A DNA stretch of 64,000 bases from Bacteroidota bacterium (GTDB taxonomy: Bacteria > Bacteroidota > Bacteroidia > UKL13-3): positions 180,675-244,674 of the forward strand of contig CANGVA010000002.1 of assembly GCA_947457395.1 (NCBI GenBank), given 5' to 3'. A model generated the notes under the pieces. That model did not search any database. It saw nothing but the letters and a program-made list of their open reading frames with translations, and had not been told where the DNA came from. The first letter of the stretch is position 1, and the number at the start of each line of letters is the position of its first letter. Made by a program: the position numbers and the translations under genes. Shown here piece by piece: positions 1-8,536 of this stretch.

Positions 1-720
1 AGGCTGATACATTTTTAATTCATAACGCGTGGAAGTATCTGATGTTAAAACAGGATTGTTTACAAAAGCTATTGCTTCATTTTTATCATACTTAAGATTT
101 TTATTATCATCCGCAAAAGCAATTAGTCTAAATTTTTTATCAGGCAGGTTATATAACCTAAAAAATCCAGCTTCTTTGCTTTTGGCAAAATATGCGGGTT
201 TAGTTAGGTATATTGAAGAGTCAGAAAAACCATTTATTGGGTATAAACACACATTCATATTTTTCTTTGGCTCGTTGTTTTCTGCCCAAACTATTTTACC
301 AGAAATGTTTAGGGTATCTATGGTGCTTCCGGTTGAAAAAACATAACGATAATCTCCAAGAACATTACCCTCATGATTATCGGCAAGTGAATTACCAAAA
401 TTAATCGTATAGGTTGTGTTTGGTTTCGGTGCCGATCTAAATCGTATGATAAGATTTTTTCCACTTATTTCATATTCCGGCTTTTCTTCCAGCGGTGGAG
501 AAATTACGATCTGTTCTTCCGGGCTAATCAGTTGTATGTATTCATCAAATCCAACCACAATTTTATTGGAATTAAATCCCGCTTTTGCATTGGATGGAAC
601 CTCTTTGGTCACAACCGGAGGTTGTGTGTCTTTTGCTCCACCCGTTGGCGCAACAACTTGAGCACAACCGCAAATGATTGCTGCTATCCCTAAAACAAGT
701 ATGATATTAAGCCTACTCAA
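1..720 (-). CDS. Ig-like (SbsA/Big_5-type) domain lipoprotein, C-terminus beyond the window edge
   Basis: Reverse strand open from a TTG at 720 to the window edge; hand translation LSRLNIILVLGIAAIICGCAQVVAPTGGAKDTQPPVVTKEVPSNAKAGFNSNKIVVGFDEYIQL... with a lipobox-like CGC and the PTGGxxDxxPP motif typical of Bacteroidota Ig-like proteins. Not in the ORF track because it lacks ATG and is truncated. Confidence 0.75.
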   Translation of the reverse strand, partial: MSRLNIILVLGIAAIICGCAQVVAPTGGAKDTQPPVVTKEVPSNAKAGFNSNKIVVGFDEYIQLISPEEQIVISPPLEEKPEYEISGKNLIIRFRSAPKPNTTYTINFGNSLADNHEGNVLGDYRYVFSTGSTIDTLNISGKIVWAENNEPKKNMNVCLYPINGFSDSSIYLTKPAYFAKSKEAGFFRLYNLPDKKFRLIAFADDNKNLKYDKNEAIAFVNNPVLTSDTSTRYELKMYQP

Positions 721-727
721 CTGTTAA

Positions 728-1618
728 TTAAACATTTTTAACCACAAATAGTAAGCTAGAGTAGTTGCCGCTAAACCAGGCATTTACTGTAGATACCAAG
801 CCGCTTGCTGCTCCGCGCAAAAACGCTCCACCACTTCCCCTGTGTACTTCGCTTCGCATGCTTATGTAAGGCGCGTCAAAAACCAGTGCACGTGTTTGCA
901 CAACCTTAAAACCATGTTTTTGCATAAGCAATGAAAAGCTGATCTTGTTAAAATGGTACAAGTGGCGCGGTACATCATACCCGTCCCAATGGGCGCCATA
1001 ATACTTTGCGTCCCAACTACTGCTATTAGGAACCGCTATAAAAAGTGTTCCGTCTTTTTTCAGCAACCGTTTCAGCTGCTGCATTCTTTCGTTAAGCGCA
1101 TGTACATGTTCCAAAACATGCCACTGTGTTATGGCATCAAAGGAATTGGGTTCAAAGGAGTCCAGCTCGCTTTCTTTTCTAACTATTATGCCAAAATGTT
1201 GCTTAACATAGGTTACCGCCTCATCACTTACATCAACCCCTACTGGCTTAAAAGACCCATCTTTATGCAGCGCGTTTAGGAAATACCCCAACCCGCACCC
1301 CAAATCCATTATATCTCCTGATGGATGAAAAGATTTGATTAGTTTAATTTTGCGGCCAATGCTATAATCTCGCACCACATCATATACCTTATACATGAAA
1401 CTAAAACCCTCTTTGCTTCCCGCATGAGAAACATAACGATCGCTTTGGTAATAAGGACCAATTTCCCGTACGGATGGTCTGGGGTTGGTAAATAAAAAGC
1501 CGCAATCTGCACACCTGAACAAATCAAATGTTTCTGCGCTGGCCACAAAGTCTGTACAAGAAATTTCTTTGGCAAGATGGTTTCCGCCACAAACAAGACA
1601 AAAGGAAAGATGTTCCAT
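728..1618 (-). CDS. class I SAM-dependent methyltransferase with N-terminal CxxC zinc-ribbon-like segment
   Basis: Motifs CLVCGG...CADCG, DLGCGLGYFL, WHVLEHV. Confidence 0.85.
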   Translation of the reverse strand: MEHLSFCLVCGGNHLAKEISCTDFVASAETFDLFRCADCGFLFTNPRPSVREIGPYYQSDRYVSHAGSKEGFSFMYKVYDVVRDYSIGRKIKLIKSFHPSGDIMDLGCGLGYFLNALHKDGSFKPVGVDVSDEAVTYVKQHFGIIVRKESELDSFEPNSFDAITQWHVLEHVHALNERMQQLKRLLKKDGTLFIAVPNSSSWDAKYYGAHWDGYDVPRHLYHFNKISFSLLMQKHGFKVVQTRALVFDAPYISMRSEVHRGSGGAFLRGAASGLVSTVNAWFSGNYSSLLFVVKNV

Positions 1619-1655
1619 TGCGGCAAATTAATAAAATAATCTGCAGTAAAACCGC

Positions 1656-3518
1656 TTAACGACCCAAATGCACCAGCAATACAGAAATATCCGCTGGTGA
1701 AATGCCGCTTATTCTAGCCGCTTGCCCAAGTGTAACGGGTCTTTGCTTGATAAGTTTTTCGCGCGCCTCTAATGAAATTGACTTTACTGTATTATAATCA
1801 AAACCATCTTTAATTCTTATTTCTTCAAGCCTGTTCATTTTATCAACCATCTGTTTTTCTTTTTCCAAGTAGCCCTCATATTTCATCAAAACTTCGGCTT
1901 GCAAAACAGCATCCTCTTTAAAACCTTGCAGAAATTCATTTACCTGTGGTAAGCGCTTTAGGTTTGCCATATCAACTTGCGGGCGGCTTAATATCGCATC
2001 AAGCTTATAATTTTGTGGTATTGGTGCGGTGCTCAGTTCTGCCAGTAAGGGGTTTATATCGGTTGGTATAACAGAGGTTTTTTTAAAGTATGTGACTATA
2101 TCTGCAGTCTGCTTTTCTTTTTCTTCCACAGCATGCATCCGTAATTTACTAGCTAATCCTAGCCTATACCCTTTTTCGGTTAGTCTGATATCAGCATTGT
2201 CTTGTCTTAACATAATTCTGTATTCGGCCCTGGAGGTAAACATGCGATAGGGTTCATCGGTGCCTTTGTTAACAAGATCATCTATGAGCACGCCTATGTA
2301 TGCTTCAGATCGTTTAAGAACAAAGTCTTCTTTTCCTGCCAGTTTACCATGGGCATTTATGCCCGCAATTAGCCCCTGGCATGCTGCCTCTTCATAGCCC
2401 GTAGTGCCATTAATTTGGCCGGCAAAAAACAGGTTTTCTATTAAATGGGTTTCAAGGGTAAGTTTGAGTTGCGTTGGGGGGAAATAATCATATTCAATGG
2501 CATATCCAGGTCTGAAGATTTTGGCATCTTCAAATCCGGGTATTAGTCTCAGCGCTTTTATTTGAACATGATCAGGCAATGAGGTGGAGAACCCGTTTAC
2601 GTATATTTCAACTGTGCTCCAACCCTCGGGTTCTACAAAAATTTGGTGGCGCTCTCTTTCGGCAAAACGATTTATTTTGTCTTCAATTGAAGGGCAATAC
2701 CTAGGCCCAAGCCCTTGAATTCGGCCTGCATACATGGGCGATTCATCAAAACCGGTTCTCAATACCTCATGAACAGCTTCGTTGGTATAGGTAATCCAAC
2801 AGCAACGCTGGTTGGAAACGGGTGTGGTTAGACTACTATAAGAAAACCTTCCCGGGTTTTCATCGCCATCCTGTCGCTCCATTTTGTCGTAGTTCAATGA
2901 TCTTCCATCAACCCTTGGTGGAGTGCCCGTTTTCATCCGGCCACTCTCAAAACCCAATGAAACAAGCTGTTCGGTTATCCCTGTTGATGACTTCTCTCCT
3001 ATTCTTCCTCCGCCAAATTGTTTGGTTCCAATATGAATAATTCCGTTAAGAAAAGTACCGCTTGTAAGTATTACGGCCTTGCAGCCTATTTTTTGCCCCA
3101 TTCCGGTAATTACACCACAAACCTTTCCTTTATCAAGCACGAGCTCTTTTACCATGTCTTGCCAGAAATCTACATTGGGCGTAGCCTCAAGAATTTCCCT
3201 CCAGTATTGGCTAAAAAGCATTCTATCGTTTTGGCTTCTTGGGCTCCACATGGCAGGACCCTTAGAGCGGTTTAGCATGCGAAATTGAATAGTAGATTTG
3301 TCTGAAACGATACCTGAATAACCCCCAATTGCATCTATTTCCCTGATAATCTGGCCCTTCGCGATTCCTCCCATGGCCGGGTTGCAGCTCATTTGAGCAA
3401 TTTTATTCATGTCCATGGTGATAAGCAAAACCCGGGAGCCAAGATTAGCAGCAGCAGCAGCAGCTTCACAACCCGCATGCCCTGCACCTACTACAATGAT
3501 ATCATAGTCAATAAACAT
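1656..3518 (-). CDS. mnmG: tRNA uridine-5-carboxymethylaminomethyl(34) synthesis enzyme MnmG (GidA)
   Basis: 620 aa; N-terminal YDIIVVGAGHAGCEAA FAD motif, MSCNPAMGGIAKG, GQINGTTGYEEAACQGLIAG. Confidence 0.97.
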   Translation of the reverse strand: MFIDYDIIVVGAGHAGCEAAAAAANLGSRVLLITMDMNKIAQMSCNPAMGGIAKGQIIREIDAIGGYSGIVSDKSTIQFRMLNRSKGPAMWSPRSQNDRMLFSQYWREILEATPNVDFWQDMVKELVLDKGKVCGVITGMGQKIGCKAVILTSGTFLNGIIHIGTKQFGGGRIGEKSSTGITEQLVSLGFESGRMKTGTPPRVDGRSLNYDKMERQDGDENPGRFSYSSLTTPVSNQRCCWITYTNEAVHEVLRTGFDESPMYAGRIQGLGPRYCPSIEDKINRFAERERHQIFVEPEGWSTVEIYVNGFSTSLPDHVQIKALRLIPGFEDAKIFRPGYAIEYDYFPPTQLKLTLETHLIENLFFAGQINGTTGYEEAACQGLIAGINAHGKLAGKEDFVLKRSEAYIGVLIDDLVNKGTDEPYRMFTSRAEYRIMLRQDNADIRLTEKGYRLGLASKLRMHAVEEKEKQTADIVTYFKKTSVIPTDINPLLAELSTAPIPQNYKLDAILSRPQVDMANLKRLPQVNEFLQGFKEDAVLQAEVLMKYEGYLEKEKQMVDKMNRLEEIRIKDGFDYNTVKSISLEAREKLIKQRPVTLGQAARISGISPADISVLLVHLGR

Positions 3519-3545
3519 CTGAAAAACAATAATTTATATATTTAA

Positions 3546-3561
3546 GGTTCCACGTGAAACA
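3546..3561. promoter_or_regulatory. parS-like ParB-binding site 1
   Basis: ggttccacgtgaaaca; matches TGTTNCACGTGAAACA except the first base; in the mnmG/ybeY intergenic gap. Confidence 0.75.
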
Positions 3562-3568
3562 TGGAAAA

Positions 3569-4030
3569 TCAGCGAAGCAAAGATAAGCAAACATCCTCTT
3601 TCTTTCTCATTTTTTCCTTTTCGGCTTTGCTTTTGTCTTTGTAACCGCAGAGGTGTAATATTCCGTGAATCATGACGCGTTTGAGTTCCACGTGAAACGT
3701 TTCCTTTAGTTCTGCCGCATTTTCTTTGACACGCCCCTTGCTTATGTAAATATCCCCGGAAATTAAATTATTTTCAGTGAAGTCAAAGGTGATGATGTCG
3801 GTGTAATAATTGTGATTAAGAAATTCTCGGTTCATTTCAAGTAGGTGATTATCGCTACAAAAATTAAAAGAGATTTCTCCAAATGATTTCCTTTCTTCTT
3901 TAATGCAAAGGGCAATCCACCTTCTTAGTTCCTGCTTGTTGCGAACGAATGGCTTCACATCAATAAAATTAAAAGAGATGTGACTATTTGAGGAGGGTAA
4001 CGAACCCGGATTTTGTTTGTTTTTTACCAT
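3569..4030 (-). CDS. ybeY: endoribonuclease YbeY (16S rRNA maturation)
   Basis: HGILHLCGYKDK zinc motif (HGxLHLxGYDH-like), DIITFDF, GDIYIS. N-terminus overlaps the upstream gene, so the exact start is uncertain. Confidence 0.93.
   Translation of the reverse strand: MVKNKQNPGSLPSSNSHISFNFIDVKPFVRNKQELRRWIALCIKEERKSFGEISFNFCSDNHLLEMNREFLNHNYYTDIITFDFTENNLISGDIYISKGRVKENAAELKETFHVELKRVMIHGILHLCGYKDKSKAEKEKMRKKEDVCLSLLR
3684..3699. promoter_or_regulatory. parS-like ParB-binding site 2 (inside ybeY)
   Basis: agttccacgtgaaacg; perfect GTTNCACGTGAAAC core. Confidence 0.7.
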
Positions 4031-5786
4031 TGGGGCTAATTATATAAAACTTATAATAGTAAACACCACCAATACAACTATTACCAGAGGCGTCTTTACC
4101 GTCCCATCCGCCCGAAATGTCTTTTTGGGAAACAATAAGCCCCCCCCAGCGGTCAAATATTTCCATAGATGAATTTGCGTAATCAATATAACTTCCTTCT
4201 GGCCGGAATATCGTATTTACCCCCCCTGGCCGGAATGCGTTTGGTACATAAACCACCATTTCACCAATAAGACAATCTGAAAAGCTCTTGGCCGAAACCG
4301 GATCGGCTGGTGCCGGAAGGGCTTGAACGGCTTCAACAAAATAGCACAACCCAAAACTCCCCACGTTTTCGGGGAGTTGGTTGTCTACATACATGCTATC
4401 CGTTCCTGGAACAGAATCAATTAATATATAGCTTCTTTTCCCAAAATCATCATCTGTACCCCTGTAAATACGGTATATGGATACACCAGCCGGCCAACCA
4501 AAATACCTATTCCAGGTAAGTGTATTTTCGTTACTATTGGACACAACTTTAAGTACCATTTGGGGCATTACTACATTATTTTCATACAGAATATTACATA
4601 AATTAACGCTTTCAAGTCTGAAATGTAACTCATCTTCTCTGTCGGGAGTCATAAACACATGAGAAATGCGCCCGGTCTGCCCAAGGCTAGAAATGGATGC
4701 TATATTCGAAAATGTACCCCTATTTGCAGAAGCATTATACCAAATATTGATTTGCTTAGATTCCTCGTTGTTCACGATGAGTAAATCAGCCTTTAATTCA
4801 TCAGCATCCGGGTTTACAGCGCTTATATTAATTAAAAGCGTGTTTGTGGGCTCTTTTCGGCCCCTTGTTTGCAAAGTTAGTTGAGATGAAGTGGAGCTGA
4901 CCGAAACGCTTGTATCTCTGTAGGCTCGAACAAAAAAATCATTGACATCGCCAAGTAAAATGGGTAATTGGTAGCTGTTTAAATTACCTGGTAATGAATC
5001 AATTAACTTATATCCGGCACCATTTATTTGCCTAAAAATATAGTAATATCTTACCTTGGGCCAGCCCACATAGTGGGTCCATTGCAGACTTGCTGTTTTT
5101 TTACACGTATCTACGCTTCCGCTTAAATATATGGTAATGTGCGGATTAATATTAAAAACTTGTGGCCTTGTGTTACAACTATCTATTGATGTTATATCAT
5201 ATTTTAACGGCCTAAGTCTAGGATCAGAAAAGAGATTATTATCTGTTGCAAAAGTATCTCTAAGCACACCAGAAACGACCTCAACCCACTTAATCGCCAA
5301 GCTGTCATAAAATAACAGGTATCGGAAAAAGTCTGGTGTGGGGCTTTTTCTCCACCCAATCTTAACCCTGTTCGTTGGTATGTCTACGCTAACAGAGTCT
5401 AAAAATAGTGTATCGGGAGGTGTGTCGTCTACTCCCATTGTATCTGAAAATGAATTATTTGTAGAACAAGAATCCAGATATTGAATAAAATAACGCCAAT
5501 TGGTGGTGGTGCCAATCGGATTTGCGCCCAAGTGCATATATGAATCGGCCGATTTTATGCTGAGCGAATCAATTAATAGGAAAGGCCCGCTGTTTCCATT
5601 TCGCCCCCAAACGTAGTATGTTCTGAAGCGCTGGCATGTATCGTTTGATGGAAAGAAAAACATAGAATTATTTGGCCCAACCCTGCATACCCGCCTCATT
5701 TTTGGTGGTTCTGTACCCCATACACCCATTGCAAAATGGAGCAACAACAAAAAAGTGTATAAACTATTTCCCCGCAACAACTTCAT
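3984..5786 (-). CDS. secreted protein with gliding motility-associated C-terminal (CHU_C, T9SS type B) domain
   Basis: C-terminus VYVPNAFRPGGVNTIFRPEG...MEIFDRWGGLIVSQKDISGGWDGKDASGNSCIGGVYYYKFY...GFVTLLK; N-terminal signal peptide. Confidence 0.9.
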   Translation of the reverse strand: MKLLRGNSLYTFLLLLHFAMGVWGTEPPKMRRVCRVGPNNSMFFFPSNDTCQRFRTYYVWGRNGNSGPFLLIDSLSIKSADSYMHLGANPIGTTTNWRYFIQYLDSCSTNNSFSDTMGVDDTPPDTLFLDSVSVDIPTNRVKIGWRKSPTPDFFRYLLFYDSLAIKWVEVVSGVLRDTFATDNNLFSDPRLRPLKYDITSIDSCNTRPQVFNINPHITIYLSGSVDTCKKTASLQWTHYVGWPKVRYYYIFRQINGAGYKLIDSLPGNLNSYQLPILLGDVNDFFVRAYRDTSVSVSSTSSQLTLQTRGRKEPTNTLLINISAVNPDADELKADLLIVNNEESKQINIWYNASANRGTFSNIASISSLGQTGRISHVFMTPDREDELHFRLESVNLCNILYENNVVMPQMVLKVVSNSNENTLTWNRYFGWPAGVSIYRIYRGTDDDFGKRSYILIDSVPGTDSMYVDNQLPENVGSFGLCYFVEAVQALPAPADPVSAKSFSDCLIGEMVVYVPNAFRPGGVNTIFRPEGSYIDYANSSMEIFDRWGGLIVSQKDISGGWDGKDASGNSCIGGVYYYKFYIISPNGKKQTKSGFVTLLK

Positions 5787-7035
5787 AAAGATCTTCGTGT
5801 TTCAAATATTTATTTGCCATTTCTTGAAGAGATAACGAGGTGGTGTTTTTAATTATTTCAATAAATTCATTATAGTATTCTGCGCTTAGACCATAATCTA
5901 TTAAAATTCTTTGACGGCTAGCCTGTTCAAACACCCCATCCAGGCTTCTCAGAAAAGAACCCAACATATAATTCTTGGCGGTATTTAATTCTTCTTCTCC
6001 AACCGCTATGTTACGAAGCCGTTCCAGCTCTTTATATATTTCTGAAACACCAAGATCAACTAGCTCATTGTTAATGTCGGTTTCAATATAAAATACTCCA
6101 TCATAAAGGTAGGATTCTAGAGCGGAATAAATTCCATAAGTAAGACCCTTTTCCTCTCGAATGTTTGACATAAGCCGAGACCCAAAATACCCACCAAGAA
6201 TTAAATTTAGCAATTGCATTTTCCTAAAATCCGGATGATTCCGGTTAAATAGTTTACGCCCTATTCTAATGGTGGATTGTACCGAACCCCCTTTATGAAT
6301 TTCAATTTTCTGTGCCCGTTCCTGTGGGGGTGCGTATTCAAATATAGATTGGTTATGCCGGCCGAAAGTAGAGAGCACATCCGTTATTTTATCAATAACA
6401 CCGATACCCACAGACCCTGAAGCCATAATGTATTTTAGCTTGCGCCTGTAGTGCATCTCATAGAAAGAAACCAGTGTTTCACGTGAAATATTTTTTATAT
6501 CATGTTGATAAACAGGGGCTCCATATGGGTTTTTGTTTCCAAAAACAGCCTCAAAGAATGATCTTCTTGCAAGGTAAGAGGTTTTGCTTTCGTTCACCAA
6601 CAAACGCTGTACAGCATTTTCTTTTTGGGTTTTTATTTCCTCCTCGCTATAGCTGGCATGGGATAAAATATCAACTACAAGAGGCAGACAAGATTCTAGG
6701 TGTTTAGGCAGGCAAAACAGGGTAAGAGTTGCATCATCGTTTCCTGAGCGGTTTTGCAAGTACGCACCATAAAAATCAAGGTGCTCAGCCAGTTCTTTAG
6801 AAGTGTAGTGGGTGGTTCCTTCAACCAATAATGTGTTTGTTGCGCTTGCCACATATGGCGCAGGTTGAAGACGAGCGCCTGCATCAAACACAAACTCGAT
6901 CTTCAGCACCTCAACATTGGGGTCATTCACGGAATAAATTTCAACCCCGCTTGCTATCGTTGAGCAAACTGCCGGAGTTATTTGAACCTTATCAATTTCC
7001 CGCACGTTTGGGGCCGATATTCTGTTAATTGGCAT
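5764..7035 (-). CDS. M16 family peptidase-like protein, probable non-catalytic partner
   Basis: M16 fold features (KGLTYGIYSALESY, IRIGRKLF, LGGYFGSRLMSNIREEKG) but no HxxEH motif. Confidence 0.88.
   Translation of the reverse strand: MPINRISAPNVREIDKVQITPAVCSTIASGVEIYSVNDPNVEVLKIEFVFDAGARLQPAPYVASATNTLLVEGTTHYTSKELAEHLDFYGAYLQNRSGNDDATLTLFCLPKHLESCLPLVVDILSHASYSEEEIKTQKENAVQRLLVNESKTSYLARRSFFEAVFGNKNPYGAPVYQHDIKNISRETLVSFYEMHYRRKLKYIMASGSVGIGVIDKITDVLSTFGRHNQSIFEYAPPQERAQKIEIHKGGSVQSTIRIGRKLFNRNHPDFRKMQLLNLILGGYFGSRLMSNIREEKGLTYGIYSALESYLYDGVFYIETDINNELVDLGVSEIYKELERLRNIAVGEEELNTAKNYMLGSFLRSLDGVFEQASRQRILIDYGLSAEYYNEFIEIIKNTTSLSLQEMANKYLKHEDLYEVVAGK
6475..6490. promoter_or_regulatory. parS-like ParB-binding site 3 (inside the M16-like gene)
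   Basis: tgtttcacgtgaaata; a single mismatch (C to t at position 15) to TGTTNCACGTGAAACA. Confidence 0.6.
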
Positions 7036-8266
7036 TTTTATTTATATAAAATAGGGTAGAGCAGTTTTCGGGTTTAAGCATATCTGTTCCTGCTGCTTTA
7101 AGTGTGTTTAAATTCACCGCCAGATAATGCTCCACCTCTTTGTTTGCAATTTCAATATCGCCTAGCATTTCACAATATGCTAGTTTCATGGCCCTGTTCA
7201 GCACACTTATTTCATTAAAGCGTATGTTGGTTTCTGTTTTATTTTTTACTTTCTGCAACTCCTTTTCTGCTATATTTTCTAACGCCCATTGCAGGGTTTT
7301 TTCTATTTCTTTATTTGCTTGTTCGTGCGTGATGTTTTTCATCAGTTTACCCTCAATTATAAACAAACCGCGATCAACATCACCCGATATATAACAATCA
7401 AGTTCAGAGAATAACCGTTGTTTTTTAACAAGTTCCTGATATAAGATTGCCGAGCGCCCGGAACCTAGCATGTCTGATAATAAATCTGCTTCGTAATATC
7501 CATTTTCCATGCGAGCTGGCATATGGTATGCTTTAACAATAGCATGCAGCGGCACATCTGCCTCAATGCCCTGAAAACGGGCCGCTGTTTGCTTTGGCTC
7601 TTGCCCATAGCTTGGTTTGCGCACCTCTCTGGTCGGTATGTCTGCAAACCATTTTTGGCAAAACGCCTTTGTTTGTTCAAGGTTGATATTTCCGGCTACA
7701 ACCAGAATGGCATTATTAGGAGCATAGAAAGAGAAAAAGAAGTCCTTTACATCATCCAGTGTTGCTGATTCAATATGGCTTATTTCTTTGCCAATTGTTG
7801 GCCAACTGTAAGGATGAACCTTATAGGCCAAGGGGAGCAACTTTAACCAAATGTCTCCATACGGTTGGTTCAGGTAACGTTCTTTAAACTCTTCAATTAC
7901 CACATTGCGCTGCACATCCAGCGAATGCTCATTAAAATTAAGGCTCAGCATACGGTCGCTTTCTAGCCAAAAGCCCGTTTCAATATTTTGCTGCGGCAGT
8001 GTGAGGTAATAATTGGTAATATCGTTGCTGGTAAAAGCATTGTTTTCTCCACCGGCTTTTTGCAGGGCATCATCATAATCCGGAATATTTACTGATCCCC
8101 CAAACATGAGGTGTTCAAATAAATGAGCAAAGCCGGTTTTATTAGGCAGCTCATTTTTTGAGCCAACCTTATAAAGAATGTTTAATACGCAGAGTTTGGT
8201 ATTGGGATCGTGGTGGTGAATGACCGTAAGCCCATTTGGAAGAAAAAAACGCTGATAGTTGATCAA
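7025..8266 (-). CDS. M16 family zinc metallopeptidase (catalytic)
   Basis: GFAHLFEHLMFGGS (HxxEH) and downstream VIEEFKERY. Confidence 0.93.
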   Translation of the reverse strand: MINYQRFFLPNGLTVIHHHDPNTKLCVLNILYKVGSKNELPNKTGFAHLFEHLMFGGSVNIPDYDDALQKAGGENNAFTSNDITNYYLTLPQQNIETGFWLESDRMLSLNFNEHSLDVQRNVVIEEFKERYLNQPYGDIWLKLLPLAYKVHPYSWPTIGKEISHIESATLDDVKDFFFSFYAPNNAILVVAGNINLEQTKAFCQKWFADIPTREVRKPSYGQEPKQTAARFQGIEADVPLHAIVKAYHMPARMENGYYEADLLSDMLGSGRSAILYQELVKKQRLFSELDCYISGDVDRGLFIIEGKLMKNITHEQANKEIEKTLQWALENIAEKELQKVKNKTETNIRFNEISVLNRAMKLAYCEMLGDIEIANKEVEHYLAVNLNTLKAAGTDMLKPENCSTLFYINKNAN

Positions 8267-8536
8267 TTACTTGGGTGTTTTATGCTACAAGGCAAATTTA
8301 CCCTGTTTTTTTGCATTAGAGCGCGTCAGCGGTGCGGAAAACACAAATGGTGCCCCAGGCCTAAATAATTTAATAGACACAAAATAAATGGGTCGAATTT
8401 AATACACTCATTAGCAGCCACTTTGGTATAAAATACAAGCTTTTGATGTGCACATGCGTTGAAAACTGTCAATAACCTTAAGCACTTGCGGGATTAAGTT
8501 AAACAAGGCATGCTTAAAAAATAACATACCTTTGCC

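Noticed and set aside
29-661. Plus-strand ORFs at 29-346, 213-404 and 416-661
   Set aside because: Antisense to a clear reverse-strand Ig-like lipoprotein reading frame; translations are not protein-like.
876-900. CACGTG at about 883-892 (gtgcacgtgtttg) as parS
   Set aside because: Flanks do not match the GTT...AAC half-sites.
953-3288. Plus-strand ORFs opposite the methyltransferase and mnmG
   Set aside because: Antisense shadows of well-supported genes.
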